From assembly GCA_035353855.1 (NCBI GenBank), contig DAOQAK010000010.1, forward strand, positions 1 to 64,000: a stretch of 64,000 nucleotides of DNA. Direction: 5' to 3'. Position numbers and translations under genes: made by a program. Position 1 is the first letter of the stretch; every line of letters begins with the position of its first letter. The notes beneath the pieces are model-generated. The model ran no database searches. It was not told the DNA's origin and was given only the letters and a program-made list of their open reading frames with translations. Shown here piece after piece: positions 40,155 through 50,007 of the stretch. Origin of the DNA: Bacteroidales bacterium. Its GTDB lineage: Bacteria > Bacteroidota > Bacteroidia > Bacteroidales > CG2-30-32-10.

Positions 40155-42116
40155 ATGATATTCAAAAAAAATATTTATTCGTATATTCGTATAAATTTAT
40201 TTTCATTGAATATTCAACAGATACTTGCTAAGTATTGGGGACATCAATCGTTCCGACCATTACAGGAAGATATAATCAATTCTGTTTTGCATGGCGACGA
40301 TACTCTGGCTTTATTGCCTACAGGTGGCGGGAAATCAATATGTTTCCAGGTTCCCGCCCTGGCAAAAGAAGGGATATGTATTGTTATTTCGCCATTGATC
40401 GCATTAATGAAAGACCAGGTTGAAAACCTGAAGAAGAAAGGTATAAATGCGATTTCGATTCATTCTGGAATGCATTATTATGAAGTGGATTTAGCGCTTG
40501 ATAATTGTGTGCATGGCAATGTAAAGTTTTTGTACATTTCGCCAGAGCGACTGGTATCAGAGACATTTCTTATCCGGTTAAAAAAAATGAAAGTCAATTT
40601 GATCGCTGTTGATGAAGCGCATTGTATTTCGCAATGGGGATATGATTTTCGTCCGCCCTACTTACGCATTGCCGAAATAAGGCAATACTTTCCTTCGGTG
40701 CCTTTGCTGGCCCTTACCGCTACTGCAACACCAGATGTGATCGATGACATACAGAACAAATTACTTTTTAAAAAGAAAAATGTCCTGAGCAAAAGTTTTG
40801 AGAGAAAAAATCTTTCCTATGCAGTAATTAAAGAAGAAGACAAATTCAAACGAATGCTGCGTATCATTTCAAAAATAAATGGCTCAGGAATTATTTATGT
40901 AAGAAACAGAAAAAGGACAAAAGAAATTGCCGATTACCTGAATAAGAATAGCATCTCATCAGCATATTATCATGCAGGATTGGAGCCAAAAATCAGGAAT
41001 GCACGACAAAATGAATGGATGACTGGTGCACGAAGGATTATTGTTGCAACAAACGCTTTCGGCATGGGCATTGACAAACCGGATGTTCGCTTTGTAATAC
41101 ATTTTGATATTCCCGATTCAATTGAAGCCTATTTCCAGGAAGCCGGAAGATGTGGCAGAGACGATAAAAAAGCATACGCTATCCTGCTTTACAATGATTC
41201 CGATATTCTTGATGCAGAAAAAAATATTGAAGATTCATACCCCCCACCAGAAACAATAAGGAACATTTATAATTGCCTGGGTAATTTTTATAACCTGGCA
41301 TTGGGAAGTGGAAAAGATAACAGTTTTGATTTTGATATTTCAGTATTCTCTTCTGCATACAACCTGACACCGCTTACTGTTTTCAACTCGCTTAAATTTT
41401 TAGAAAAGGAAGGATATATTCTAACCACTGATGCGTTATACCAGCCCTCACAGGTTCGCATTATTACCGACAAAGAAAATTTATACCGTTTCCAGATCGA
41501 AAATAAAGGATACGAAAATATCATCCGTGTGATACTGCGTTCCTATGGCGGAATTTTTTCCGACTTCGTTAAAATAAATGAAACAGAAATTGCTTCAAGA
41601 GCAGGTATTACAAAAGAGCGCGTTATTGAATACCTGAAATACATTGAAAAAGCCGGTATCATTTCATATATCATGCAAAAAGAAAAACCGCAGATCATTT
41701 TTTCCACGGAACGTTTAGACCATAAAGCCCTTCATATATCGAAAGAAAATTACCAGGAACGAAAAATAATTGCCGAGCAAAAATTAAAAGCAATGATCAA
41801 ATATGCATCATCAGGATTGAAATGCCGCAGCCAGATGTTGCTCGAATATTTCGGTGACAAAAAAGCTAACCGATGCGGACAATGCGATGTTTGCCTTGAA
41901 AGGAATAAACTTGAAATGAGCGAATTTGAATTCAATTCTGTGATCGATCAAATAAAACCAATACTGCAAAAACAGTCGCTATCGCTTGAAGATACGGTGA
42001 GTAAAATCAAAGGTGTAAGCGAAAGTATGATATTACGCGCCTTGCGTTGGCTGCTCGATAATGATAAAATTGTTTCGGAAGACAATAATAACCTGAGGTG
42101 GAAGAAAAAATTATGA
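40155..42116 (+). CDS. recQ: ATP-dependent DNA helicase RecQ
   Basis: 653 residues. Motif I is PTGGGKS (about 54-60), motif II DEAH (about 153), then the RecQ loop (SQWGYDFRPPYL) and YHAGL...IVATNAFGMGIDKPDVRFVIH. The zinc site C...CGQCDVC lies at about 556-581. A winged-helix remnant follows, but I see no HRDC domain. It unwinds forked or recombining DNA. The stop overlaps the mpg start as ATGA. Confidence 0.95.
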   Translation: MIFKKNIYSYIRINLFSLNIQQILAKYWGHQSFRPLQEDIINSVLHGDDTLALLPTGGGKSICFQVPALAKEGICIVISPLIALMKDQVENLKKKGINAISIHSGMHYYEVDLALDNCVHGNVKFLYISPERLVSETFLIRLKKMKVNLIAVDEAHCISQWGYDFRPPYLRIAEIRQYFPSVPLLALTATATPDVIDDIQNKLLFKKKNVLSKSFERKNLSYAVIKEEDKFKRMLRIISKINGSGIIYVRNRKRTKEIADYLNKNSISSAYYHAGLEPKIRNARQNEWMTGARRIIVATNAFGMGIDKPDVRFVIHFDIPDSIEAYFQEAGRCGRDDKKAYAILLYNDSDILDAEKNIEDSYPPPETIRNIYNCLGNFYNLALGSGKDNSFDFDISVFSSAYNLTPLTVFNSLKFLEKEGYILTTDALYQPSQVRIITDKENLYRFQIENKGYENIIRVILRSYGGIFSDFVKINETEIASRAGITKERVIEYLKYIEKAGIISYIMQKEKPQIIFSTERLDHKALHISKENYQERKIIAEQKLKAMIKYASSGLKCRSQMLLEYFGDKKANRCGQCDVCLERNKLEMSEFEFNSVIDQIKPILQKQSLSLEDTVSKIKGVSESMILRALRWLLDNDKIVSEDNNNLRWKKKL

Positions 42117-42691
42117 AACTGAAAAAATCATTCTATCTTACCGAAGATGTTGTGGCTTTAGCCAAATCATTACTTGGCAAATATATTTACACAAATATTG
42201 ACAACAAAGGAATAACTTCCGGCATCATTACCGAAACCGAAGCATATGCCGGTGTTATTGACAAAGCCTCGCATGCGTTTGGAAATCGTCGCACCACACG
42301 AACAGAGATAATGTACCTCGAAGGCGGCGTGGCATATGTTTATTTATGCTATGGAATTCATTCGCTTTTCAATATTGTAACAAACAAAAAAGATATTCCA
42401 CATGCCGTTCTGATTCGCGGGATAAAACCGGTAGATGGAATCCCAATAATGCTTGAACGATGCAAGAAAAAAAGTATAACTGATAAATCAGGAATTGGAC
42501 CGGGTAATGTTACAAAACTTTTAGGGATTCATTATTCGCACACAGGACTTTCATTGCAAGGTAATGATATATGGCTTGAAGATAAAAACATAAAAATCCA
42601 GGAAAAAAATATTATTGTCGGCACACGTGTAGGTGTTGATTATGCAGGCGAAGATGCAAAGCTACCTTATAGGTTTCAGATAAAATTATAA
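42113..42691 (+). CDS. mpg: 3-methyladenine DNA glycosylase
   Basis: 192 residues from the ATG at 42113, which overlaps the recQ stop by 4 bp (ATGA), indicating translational coupling; an earlier ATG at 42098 would overlap recQ further. AAG/MPG family motifs: GIITETEAYAG, DKASHAFG-RRT, YLEGGVAYVYLCYGIHSLFNIV and GPGNVTKLLGI. It excises alkylated purines. Confidence 0.93.
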   Translation: MKLKKSFYLTEDVVALAKSLLGKYIYTNIDNKGITSGIITETEAYAGVIDKASHAFGNRRTTRTEIMYLEGGVAYVYLCYGIHSLFNIVTNKKDIPHAVLIRGIKPVDGIPIMLERCKKKSITDKSGIGPGNVTKLLGIHYSHTGLSLQGNDIWLEDKNIKIQEKNIIVGTRVGVDYAGEDAKLPYRFQIKL

Positions 42692-42707
42692 ATTTTCTCG
42701 CTGATTT

Positions 42708-42781
42708 TCGCAGATTGTTTCCACAGATTTTCGCTGAATAATTCTGCGTTAGTCCGTGTTATTTTCCGCGCTAATCTGCGA
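42708..42781. repeat. inverted repeat TCGCAGATT/AATCTGCGA
   Basis: Nine-bp arms at 42708-42716 and 42773-42781 surround several imperfect copies of (A/T)CTGCG and CGCTGA words. It lies between the convergent mpg and TPR genes and may terminate both. Confidence 0.5.
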
Positions 42782-42786
42782 GGAAC

Positions 42787-44814
42787 TTATTTTTCTATTT
42801 TCATTTTCAAACTCAAAGCATTTTTATTATCAGGAAATAATTCAAGAACTTTATCGCAATCATTTGTTGCTCCCTGAAAATCTTTTAGTTGGTATTTTGC
42901 AAGCGCACGGTTAAAATAGGCATCCGTATATTTTGAGTTTATTTCAATTGCTTTATTATAGCTTGAAACTGCTTCATTATAATTTCCTAAAGAATAATAT
43001 GAAACACCTTTATTGTTATAAGCCTCGGCAAAATCAGCACGAATAGAAATTGCTTTATTAAAATCTTCAATGGCCTCGTTAAATTCTTTTTTTAAATTTT
43101 TTGCACAGCCCCTGTTGTAATAAGCCATATCGAATGAAGGGTTAATTGAAATCGTTTTATTATAATCAACAATCGCTTCGGAATAATTACCAAGATTTGC
43201 TTTTGCAAGTCCCCTGTTATTATATGCATCGGCATAATCAGGTTCAAGCGAAATGGCTTTATTAAAATCTTCAATTGCCCCCTGTAAATCACCTGAATTT
43301 TGTTTTACATTTCCCCTGCCATAATATGCTTTAAAATAGTCGGGGCTTAATGAAACTGCTTTAGTATAATCTTCAATAGCTCCCTGTACATCGTTCAATT
43401 CAGCTTTCGTCAATCCTCTGCTATAATAGGCTTCAACATAGGTCGGGCAAATCTCAATAACTTTATTATAATCATTTAAAGCTCCTTCGTAATCATTATT
43501 AGTTGTTTTCACATAACCCCTGTTATAATATGCTATTGCAGAATTCGGATTATGCTTTATTGCCGAATTGTAAAAAGTTAAAGGAGCAACATAAGGGCGA
43601 GACTTCATAAAAGTAAATGAACTGAAGAAAATAATTATAGCTATTAAAATCCAACTTCGTTTAATTTTACCATTTACCAACCATTTGCGAGGAATCACAA
43701 ATAACAGAAATAAAAGCATTCCAAATAAAGGCAGAAAAAAACGATGCTGCATATAATCCAGGTATGGATGTTTGTATAACATCGGAGGCAGCATAAACAA
43801 AACGAACCACGAAACGCAAAATATTTTTTCTTTAAAATTTCTTTCTTTATTTTTTATAAAAACATAAATTAACATAGCAATAATGATCAAGCCTGACAAT
43901 GTTTTCACAAAAGAAAATTCAGGTATGGGAGAAAAATCAAAAGGAAGGAAAAAGTTTATCATGGCCTCAGGTATCGATTGCATATTAGCAATTAAGGCTG
44001 CAAATCCTGTTACTTCGACAGGGTTTGAATAATTGCCCACAGCATTATCTCGCATCCAAAACCAAAATATCCCCGAAACAGCATAAAGAAAAATTATAAT
44101 GAAATATTTTTTATCAAATCGTTTTTCAAAATGAAAAGCAAAAAAATAAATCACAAATATAAATGGCAGGAATGCTGCTGTTTCCTTACAGAACAATGCA
44201 ATGCTGAATGCCAGCCAATGTATGAAAAGAAAAATATTTTTCCTTTCGTTTAAAAACTTTATTAAAAATAAAAATGACAATAATGAAAAGAACATAAGCT
44301 GCAAATCACCTCTGGCAGGTAACCATGCCACAGACGAAACAAAAAGAGGATGCACGCAATAAATCAAAGTTGCTAATAATACCAAACTCGACGATATAGA
44401 GAATTTTTTAAGTATCTGATAAATCATGAAAGAGATGAATCCAAAAAATAAAATATTAGTAAAGTGATACATCCATGCATTATTTCCGCCAGACAAAAGC
44501 ATATCGGTCATGAACGACAAGGTTTGCAGCGGACGATAAAACGCACTAATACCTGTAACAAATGCATCAGTATAAAATGCTTTTGAGATATTTTTAAAAT
44601 TATCGAGGAAGCCAATATTATTAATGATTATACCATCATCATCAAAATAAGTAAATCCAAAATTTAAAGTTTGTATGTAAAGCAGTACGGGCAGGCAAAA
44701 AGCAATGACAGCAAAAAGAACCGTATTGTTTTTTTTCACAGGAATACTCTGTGTTTTCTTTTGGTTTGAAATATTTTTTTGTGGTTGATATTTTGGATTA
44801 TTTTTTTTCATCAA
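42787..44814 (-). CDS. multi-pass membrane protein with C-terminal TPR domain (TMTC-like), I
   Basis: 675 residues. After a lysine-rich tail come about ten predicted membrane helices (about 30-415), including NFGFTYFDDDGIIINN and FYRPLQTLSFMTDM near the start. Eight TPR units fill 420-670 (YYNRGYVKTTNNDYEGALNDYNKVIE and similar). The layout matches TMTC-type or O-mannosyltransferase-like glycosyltransferases with lipid-linked sugar donors; no enzymatic proof. Two similar genes are at 52958 and 59019. Confidence 0.75.
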   Translation of the reverse strand: MMKKNNPKYQPQKNISNQKKTQSIPVKKNNTVLFAVIAFCLPVLLYIQTLNFGFTYFDDDGIIINNIGFLDNFKNISKAFYTDAFVTGISAFYRPLQTLSFMTDMLLSGGNNAWMYHFTNILFFGFISFMIYQILKKFSISSSLVLLATLIYCVHPLFVSSVAWLPARGDLQLMFFSLLSFLFLIKFLNERKNIFLFIHWLAFSIALFCKETAAFLPFIFVIYFFAFHFEKRFDKKYFIIIFLYAVSGIFWFWMRDNAVGNYSNPVEVTGFAALIANMQSIPEAMINFFLPFDFSPIPEFSFVKTLSGLIIIAMLIYVFIKNKERNFKEKIFCVSWFVLFMLPPMLYKHPYLDYMQHRFFLPLFGMLLFLLFVIPRKWLVNGKIKRSWILIAIIIFFSSFTFMKSRPYVAPLTFYNSAIKHNPNSAIAYYNRGYVKTTNNDYEGALNDYNKVIEICPTYVEAYYSRGLTKAELNDVQGAIEDYTKAVSLSPDYFKAYYGRGNVKQNSGDLQGAIEDFNKAISLEPDYADAYNNRGLAKANLGNYSEAIVDYNKTISINPSFDMAYYNRGCAKNLKKEFNEAIEDFNKAISIRADFAEAYNNKGVSYYSLGNYNEAVSSYNKAIEINSKYTDAYFNRALAKYQLKDFQGATNDCDKVLELFPDNKNALSLKMKIEK

Positions 44815-44992
44815 TATAATTAACTTTTCATGTATTTATTTTTTTCATCGTTGAAAAAAAATATAAAAGGGGATCTAATTTTTTTTTTAGATTTTGCATG
44901 AATGAATCTTTAAATTCCATGCGCATCCTTTTTTATTATCAACAATAGTTTCTATTAAATAATTTTCTTTAATACTTTTATATTTTATCAAA

Positions 44993-46093
44993 CTATGATG
45001 ATTCTATATTTTCAATTTCATTTTTAATAAACAATTCCAGTTTATTTTTATCAGGAAGTTGCAATTGATATTTGCTTACAAAAAGCTTTTTATCCATATC
45101 TGCAATAGCATATTCAACTATTGTTTTCTTTTTGTCGGTTACAAGTAATATTCCTACTGGAGGATTATCGTCTTTAGTCATAACCTTATTTTTGTAATGC
45201 TGCAGGTACACTTTTAACTGACCGATATGTTCATGCTTTACATATTCTGTTTTTAATTCAACTAATACATGGCACTTCAATATCCGATGATAAAAAACAA
45301 GGTCAATAAAAAAATATTCATCATCAATTAAAATTCTTTTCTGTCGTGCTTCAAAACAAAATCCATTACCTAACTCAAGAATAAATTCCTGCAAATGATC
45401 TATTAAAGCTTGCTCTAACTCAGATTCTTCGACAAGATGCAAATGTGGAATTTTTAGAAAATCAAAAAAATAATGTGATTTTATAAGGTCGTTACTTTCT
45501 ATAGGTTCTATTTTCTGTTTTATTTGTTCAAAAGCAAGTTCCTTATTTGCCGACAATCCAAATCTTTCATACGTTAAAGTTTCTATTTGTCTTTGTAGCT
45601 CTCTGACAGAAGGAGTTGTTTTAATTATAAGCAGTTCATAAAATCTTCTTTTTTGCAAATCATTTATTTTTACAAGCTCAACAAAATGACTAAATGAAGC
45701 TGTTGCAAACAAATTACTATAAAAAACATTATCTTCCTTAGAGAAGTGTCGATCAATATTTCTTTGGGACACTGACCCAAGAATATTCTCAGGTATTTGT
45801 GTTATAAATTTTTGGGACAGTGTCCCAAAAATTTGCGGGTACACAAGATAAAATTGCCGGCAACGAGAAAGTTCAGGCGCCGTAAGCCCTTTAATTGATA
45901 ATGTATCTGCCAGTTTCTGTAATAGCTTTTCTCCATACTTTGCTCTGTCTTCCCCATTTTGTTCAAACTCTATAATATATAAGCCAAATAGCCAATTCCT
46001 TATTGAGAGATTAACATTTACAGCTTTAACAACATTTTTATAAAGCGTTTCATTGGTTTGCTTTAATATTTTAGATAATTGCTGAAACTTCAT
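44993..46093 (-). CDS. DUF1016/YhcG-type PDDEXK nuclease
   Basis: 366 residues. A helical DUF1016 N-terminal domain (about 5-130) is followed by a PD-(D/E)xK nuclease domain with FIDLVFYH and VLVELKTEYVKHEHIGQL (about 270-305). These proteins are often found with restriction-modification systems and mobile DNA; here no partner is adjacent. The coding region includes two near-identical palindromes that encode ILGSVSQ and IFGTLSQ (45764-45834). Confidence 0.88.
   Translation of the reverse strand: MKFQQLSKILKQTNETLYKNVVKAVNVNLSIRNWLFGLYIIEFEQNGEDRAKYGEKLLQKLADTLSIKGLTAPELSRCRQFYLVYPQIFGTLSQKFITQIPENILGSVSQRNIDRHFSKEDNVFYSNLFATASFSHFVELVKINDLQKRRFYELLIIKTTPSVRELQRQIETLTYERFGLSANKELAFEQIKQKIEPIESNDLIKSHYFFDFLKIPHLHLVEESELEQALIDHLQEFILELGNGFCFEARQKRILIDDEYFFIDLVFYHRILKCHVLVELKTEYVKHEHIGQLKVYLQHYKNKVMTKDDNPPVGILLVTDKKKTIVEYAIADMDKKLFVSKYQLQLPDKNKLELFIKNEIENIESS
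45764..45834. repeat. pair of palindromes inside the DUF1016 gene
   Basis: 45764-45780 is TTGGGACACTGACCCAA. 45806-45834 has perfect 13-bp arms (AAATTTTTGGGAC and its complement) around AGT. Both encode a (I)(L/F)G(S/T)(V/L)SQ peptide in the same frame. Confidence 0.75.
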
Positions 46094-46199
46094 TTAAATA
46101 TATATTTCATCAAATTTAAACTTTTTTCTTTTCACAAAACTATAACATAAAAATAGTCATTTATTACTACCCGATTTATTTAACCACTAATAACTATAA

Positions 46200-46249
46200 A
46201 TGTCCATGAATGACAATCAATGACAACTAATGACCATTAATGACTATAA
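46200..46249. repeat. 10-bp tandem repeat, five degenerate copies
   Basis: ATGTCCATGA, ATGACAATCA, ATGACAACTA, ATGACCATTA and ATGACTATAA follow one another without gaps, between the divergent DUF1016 and RlmI-like genes. Confidence 0.7.
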
Positions 46250-46321
46250 TAAATAATTTTCATATAAGCTTTTTTACCCTCATCAAATTTCTATCTTTGC
46301 ATCGCTTTTATAATAAATAAT

Positions 46322-47512
46322 ATGTCGGAATTTGTAAAAATAATTTTAAAATCGGGGAAAGACCTTGCTGCAAAACGTTTTCACCCATGGGTATTTTCGG
46401 GTGCTGTAAAAAAAATGTATGGTGAGCCGGCAGAAGGCGATGTAGTTGAAGTATATTCCAATCATGATGAATTTCTTGGTATGGGGCATTATCAGCCAAG
46501 TTCAATAACTGTGAGAATATTTTCGTTTGAAAAAATAAATCCTGATTTCTCATTTTGGAAAAATAAATTTTCAGAAGCATATAATTTCAGAAAGGTTCTC
46601 GGATTAACCGACACCCCAGAAACCAACGTCTACCGCCTTATTCACGCCGAAGGCGACAACATGCCCGGTTTGATTGCCGACTTTTACAACGGTGTTATCG
46701 TATTGCAATCGCACTCTATTGGTATGCACAGGAACAATGAAATGTTTACCGAAATTTTAAAAGAAATATACGGGAACAAACTAATTGCAGTCTATGATAA
46801 AAGCAGCGAAACGCTTCCGCATATGGCAAAAATAAATTCTGAAGATAAATATCTATTTGGAAAAGCCAATGAACTGCATGAAGTAACCGAATACGGCAAC
46901 AAATTTTATGTTAACTGGGAAAGCGGACAAAAAACAGGTTTCTTTATCGACCAGCGCGAAAACCGCAATCTTCTAAGGAAATTCGTTAACGACAAAAAAG
47001 TATTGAATACATTTTCATATACCGGTGGTTTTTCTGTTTATGCATTGCAAGCCGGTGCGGCAGAAGTTTATTCGGTTGACAGTTCAAAGAAGGCAATGGA
47101 TATTACCGAAAAAAATATTGCTTTAAATAATTTTGAAAATGGAAAACATATTTCCAAACCGGTTGATGCATTTGATTTTTTAAAGAATATAGAAAACGAA
47201 TTTGATGTTATTATCCTTGACCCACCTGCATTTGCCAAACATCATGATGTAAAGCACAACGCTATGCAGGGATACAAGCGTATCAATCTTGAAGCCATGA
47301 AGCAAATAAAAAAAGGCGGAATACTTTTTACGTTTTCATGTTCACAGGTTGTCGACCGTTCGCTTTTCAATTCAACAATAATGTCGGCTGCAATATTATC
47401 AGGTAGAAATGTACGGATATTGCATCAACTTTCGCAACCTGCCGACCACCCTTTTAATGCTTGTCATCCCGAAGGTGAATATTTAAAAGGGTTAGTTTTA
47501 TACATTGAATAA
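46322..47512 (+). CDS. class I rRNA methyltransferase, RlmI-like
   Basis: 396 residues with a PUA domain at the N-terminus (about 5-75, WVFSGAVKKM) and a Rossmann methyltransferase: FSYTGGFSVYALQAGA, SVDSSKKAMD and DPPAFAK. RlmI makes m5C1962 in 23S rRNA; the whole-length match to that family is good but the exact base is not shown by sequence alone. Confidence 0.88.
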   Translation: MSEFVKIILKSGKDLAAKRFHPWVFSGAVKKMYGEPAEGDVVEVYSNHDEFLGMGHYQPSSITVRIFSFEKINPDFSFWKNKFSEAYNFRKVLGLTDTPETNVYRLIHAEGDNMPGLIADFYNGVIVLQSHSIGMHRNNEMFTEILKEIYGNKLIAVYDKSSETLPHMAKINSEDKYLFGKANELHEVTEYGNKFYVNWESGQKTGFFIDQRENRNLLRKFVNDKKVLNTFSYTGGFSVYALQAGAAEVYSVDSSKKAMDITEKNIALNNFENGKHISKPVDAFDFLKNIENEFDVIILDPPAFAKHHDVKHNAMQGYKRINLEAMKQIKKGGILFTFSCSQVVDRSLFNSTIMSAAILSGRNVRILHQLSQPADHPFNACHPEGEYLKGLVLYIE

Positions 47513-47520
47513 TTTGCTTT

Positions 47521-48852
47521 TTGGGTACATTAATTACATACAAGTCCATTTGGAAAATAGCGCTTCCTATTGTGGTTGGGCAGATAGCACAAAACATTAT
47601 GGTTGCTATCGATACTGCATTTCTTGGCAGAGTTAGCGAGGTGGCTCTTGGTGCTAGCGCATTGGGTGGATTATTTTACCTTGCTTTTATTATGCTTGGT
47701 ATTGGCTTTGGCAATGGCGCACAGATACTGATTGGCAGGCGCAACGGGGAAAAAGATTATAAACAAATAAATACACTTGTTCATCATACATTTTATTTTT
47801 TAATATCACTTGCACTAATATTATTCATTTTATTATTTTTCATTTCACCGGTACTTTTAAAAGTATTTATAAAATCGGATGCTGTATACCTTGGTACCAT
47901 TGAATTTATCAAATTTCGTTCATGGGGAATCTTCTTTGCATGTACCAATATTGTTTTTGTTTCATTTTATGTAGGCACAATACGAACAAAAGTTTTAACC
48001 TATAGCACAATTATAACAGCTATCGTTAATATCATTCTCGATTATTTATTGATATTCGGTAATAACGGTTTCCCCGAAATGGGAATTGGCGGGGCAGGAA
48101 TGGCTTCTGCAACAGCCGAAGCGGTTTCCTGTTTGTTCTTTATCATTTATACCATACGTTTTGAAAAAGGTAAAGAATTTTCTCTTTTTAAATTCTCAAA
48201 ATTTGAAATAGAGCGGATAAAAAATATCATGAAAATATCAGGACCATTAATGCTTCAAACCTTTATCTCATTTTCCGGATGGTTTTTATTTTTCATGATA
48301 ATTGAACACCTTGGCGAAAAAGCATTAGCTGTATCAAACATTTGCCGAAGCATTTATATGCTGATGATGATTCCATTATGGGGACTGGCTTCTTCATGTA
48401 ATACATTAGTAAGTAATTTAATTGGCGAAGGCAGAAGCAACGAAGTATTTAAGCTTATTAAAAAAATATCGCTGATGAGCCTTGCAATCACTTCCATAAT
48501 TGTATTGATGAACCTTATCATTCCGCGACAGGTAATTTTAATTTACACCAACGATTTAAGTCTGGTTGATGAAGCTATAAAAGTATTATATGTAATTTCT
48601 GTAGCATTAATATTTTTCTCAATTGCAATGGTATTATTTATGGGCGTTTCGGGAACCGGTAACACAAAAATTACTTTTCGTTTTGAGATCATAACCATAA
48701 CTGCCTACATGATCATTGCATTTATTCTTGCTATCGTTATTAAAACTCCGGTACATTATGTTTGGATTGTTGAATGCTTCTACTTTTTTGTAATCGGATG
48801 GTTATCCTACTTCTACCTGCGAACCGGCAAATGGAAACATTTGAAGATTTAA
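47521..48852 (+). CDS. MATE family efflux transporter
   Basis: 443 residues with twelve predicted membrane helices in two homologous halves, opening IWKIALPIVVGQIAQNIMVAIDTAFLGRV. Exports cationic drugs or metabolites with Na+ or H+ exchange. The start appears to be TTG at 47521, 8 bp after the methyltransferase stop, since no ATG precedes the first helix. Confidence 0.9.
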   Translation: MGTLITYKSIWKIALPIVVGQIAQNIMVAIDTAFLGRVSEVALGASALGGLFYLAFIMLGIGFGNGAQILIGRRNGEKDYKQINTLVHHTFYFLISLALILFILLFFISPVLLKVFIKSDAVYLGTIEFIKFRSWGIFFACTNIVFVSFYVGTIRTKVLTYSTIITAIVNIILDYLLIFGNNGFPEMGIGGAGMASATAEAVSCLFFIIYTIRFEKGKEFSLFKFSKFEIERIKNIMKISGPLMLQTFISFSGWFLFFMIIEHLGEKALAVSNICRSIYMLMMIPLWGLASSCNTLVSNLIGEGRSNEVFKLIKKISLMSLAITSIIVLMNLIIPRQVILIYTNDLSLVDEAIKVLYVISVALIFFSIAMVLFMGVSGTGNTKITFRFEIITITAYMIIAFILAIVIKTPVHYVWIVECFYFFVIGWLSYFYLRTGKWKHLKI

Positions 48853-49281
48853 TTTGAATTATGATTTGAATATTTGTTATATGGTTTTAGGTTGAGCTAC
48901 TGGTTTGGTTGATGGTTTAAAGTCGAAAGAAAATCAAATCACATTTTGTACATCATCAGGATGAACTCAGCCTGACCGTGCGTCAGCCGTCATTTTGAGT
49001 TTATCGAAAATGATTTGATGGAATTTTTTACTTTCTACAAATAACTATTACCCTAACTAGCCGCTATACCTATAAACTTTTGACTTTGTCAATGAGTGAA
49101 TGGTTGAGCTGCTGGTTTCGTTGATGGTATTCAGGCTGACTGTGGCGCCAGCCGTCATTTTGAGTTTATCGAAAAATGATTTGATGGAATTTTTTACTTT
49201 CTACAAATAACTATTACCCTAACTAGCCGCCACACCAATTAACTTTCTACTTTGTGTTTACATGATTAACTTGAGACCTAC
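48853..49281. other. intergenic region with a duplicated segment
   Basis: About 430 bp without a gene. Two long similar segments, each containing GCCGTCATTTTGAGTTTATC and GGAATTTTTTACTTTCTAC, lie at 48986-49085 and 49151-49255, a period of about 165 bp. A shared heading near GGTTGAGCTNCTGGTTT is at 48890 and 49103. Confidence 0.7.
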
Positions 49282-49509
49282 TTATGATTTGCGGCTGCTT
49301 GAAGATAATAACCCACAGGTTACAGCGCCAAAAGCAATACTTGATAAGGCGTCAGGTTTAATGGTCATCATATCTGGACAACAACTGGTAAGGGTATAAA
49401 ATAAATATCCAAGTACGCCACCTAAAATAATAGTAATAACAAAAAGAGGTTTTATCTTTCTGATAAACTGTAACCTATAAGTTTTTCTTATTATTTTTAC
49501 CCCATCCAT
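49282..49509 (-). CDS. DUF6132-like small membrane protein
   Basis: 75 residues. A hydrophobic helix (FVITIILGGVLGYLFYTLTS) is followed by a CC pair and a second hydrophobic segment (SSIAFGAVTCGLL). This resembles DUF6132 proteins, which often sit next to thioredoxins in Bacteroidota. The thioredoxin-like gene is 2 bp upstream, so they are one transcript. Confidence 0.65.
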   Translation of the reverse strand: MDGVKIIRKTYRLQFIRKIKPLFVITIILGGVLGYLFYTLTSCCPDMMTIKPDALSSIAFGAVTCGLLSSSSRKS

Positions 49510-49511
49510 GA

Positions 49512-49823
49512 TTAAAGTATTTTACGTAATACTTTCAATAAGGTTTCATTATCCTGTAAACCTGATAAATGTTCTACCATATCACCGTTCTTAAATATTA
49601 GGATTGAAGGGAATGAACGAACCTGGAACTGGTCTACCAGTTCTTTATTGCTATCAGAATTCACATTATAAATTTTGACCTTATTACAGGTACATTTGTG
49701 AAACTTACCTAAAATAAGTTTTTGAATCCTGCTGTAAAAAGACCAGTTCACATAAAAATTAACTATTGAAACTTCTTTTTCGCTATTTAAGGAAACCAGG
49801 TATTTCTTTTTAGTAAAATTCAT
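49512..49823 (-). CDS. thioredoxin-fold protein lacking the CxxC motif
   Basis: 103 residues with the thioredoxin fold: VSIVNFYVNWSFYS, then VDQFQVRSFPSILIFKNGD with the cis-proline. The usual WCxxC is WSFYS, so both catalytic cysteines are serine or absent at that place; the only cysteines are in FHKCTCNK. It cannot do ordinary dithiol exchange at the canonical site. It may bind partners or use the CTC pair. Confidence 0.75.
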   Translation of the reverse strand: MNFTKKKYLVSLNSEKEVSIVNFYVNWSFYSRIQKLILGKFHKCTCNKVKIYNVNSDSNKELVDQFQVRSFPSILIFKNGDMVEHLSGLQDNETLLKVLRKIL

Positions 49824-50007
49824 TTATAAAATCTTTTTATCTCTATTCATCATTCAATTACATCTCTTATACAAAATTAAATTACTATTCAAATCAAATC
49901 AATTAGGGAAATTACTTAAAAAAACATAGTGTATATTACGCATAATCATTCGTAAAACATTGTGAAATATTTTGCATATTTTCGCAAAGAAATTTGTTGT
50001 GAATTAT

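Noticed and set aside
49282..49823. Thioredoxin as an active disulfide reductase
   Set aside because: The canonical CxxC is missing; only a CTC pair further along remains.
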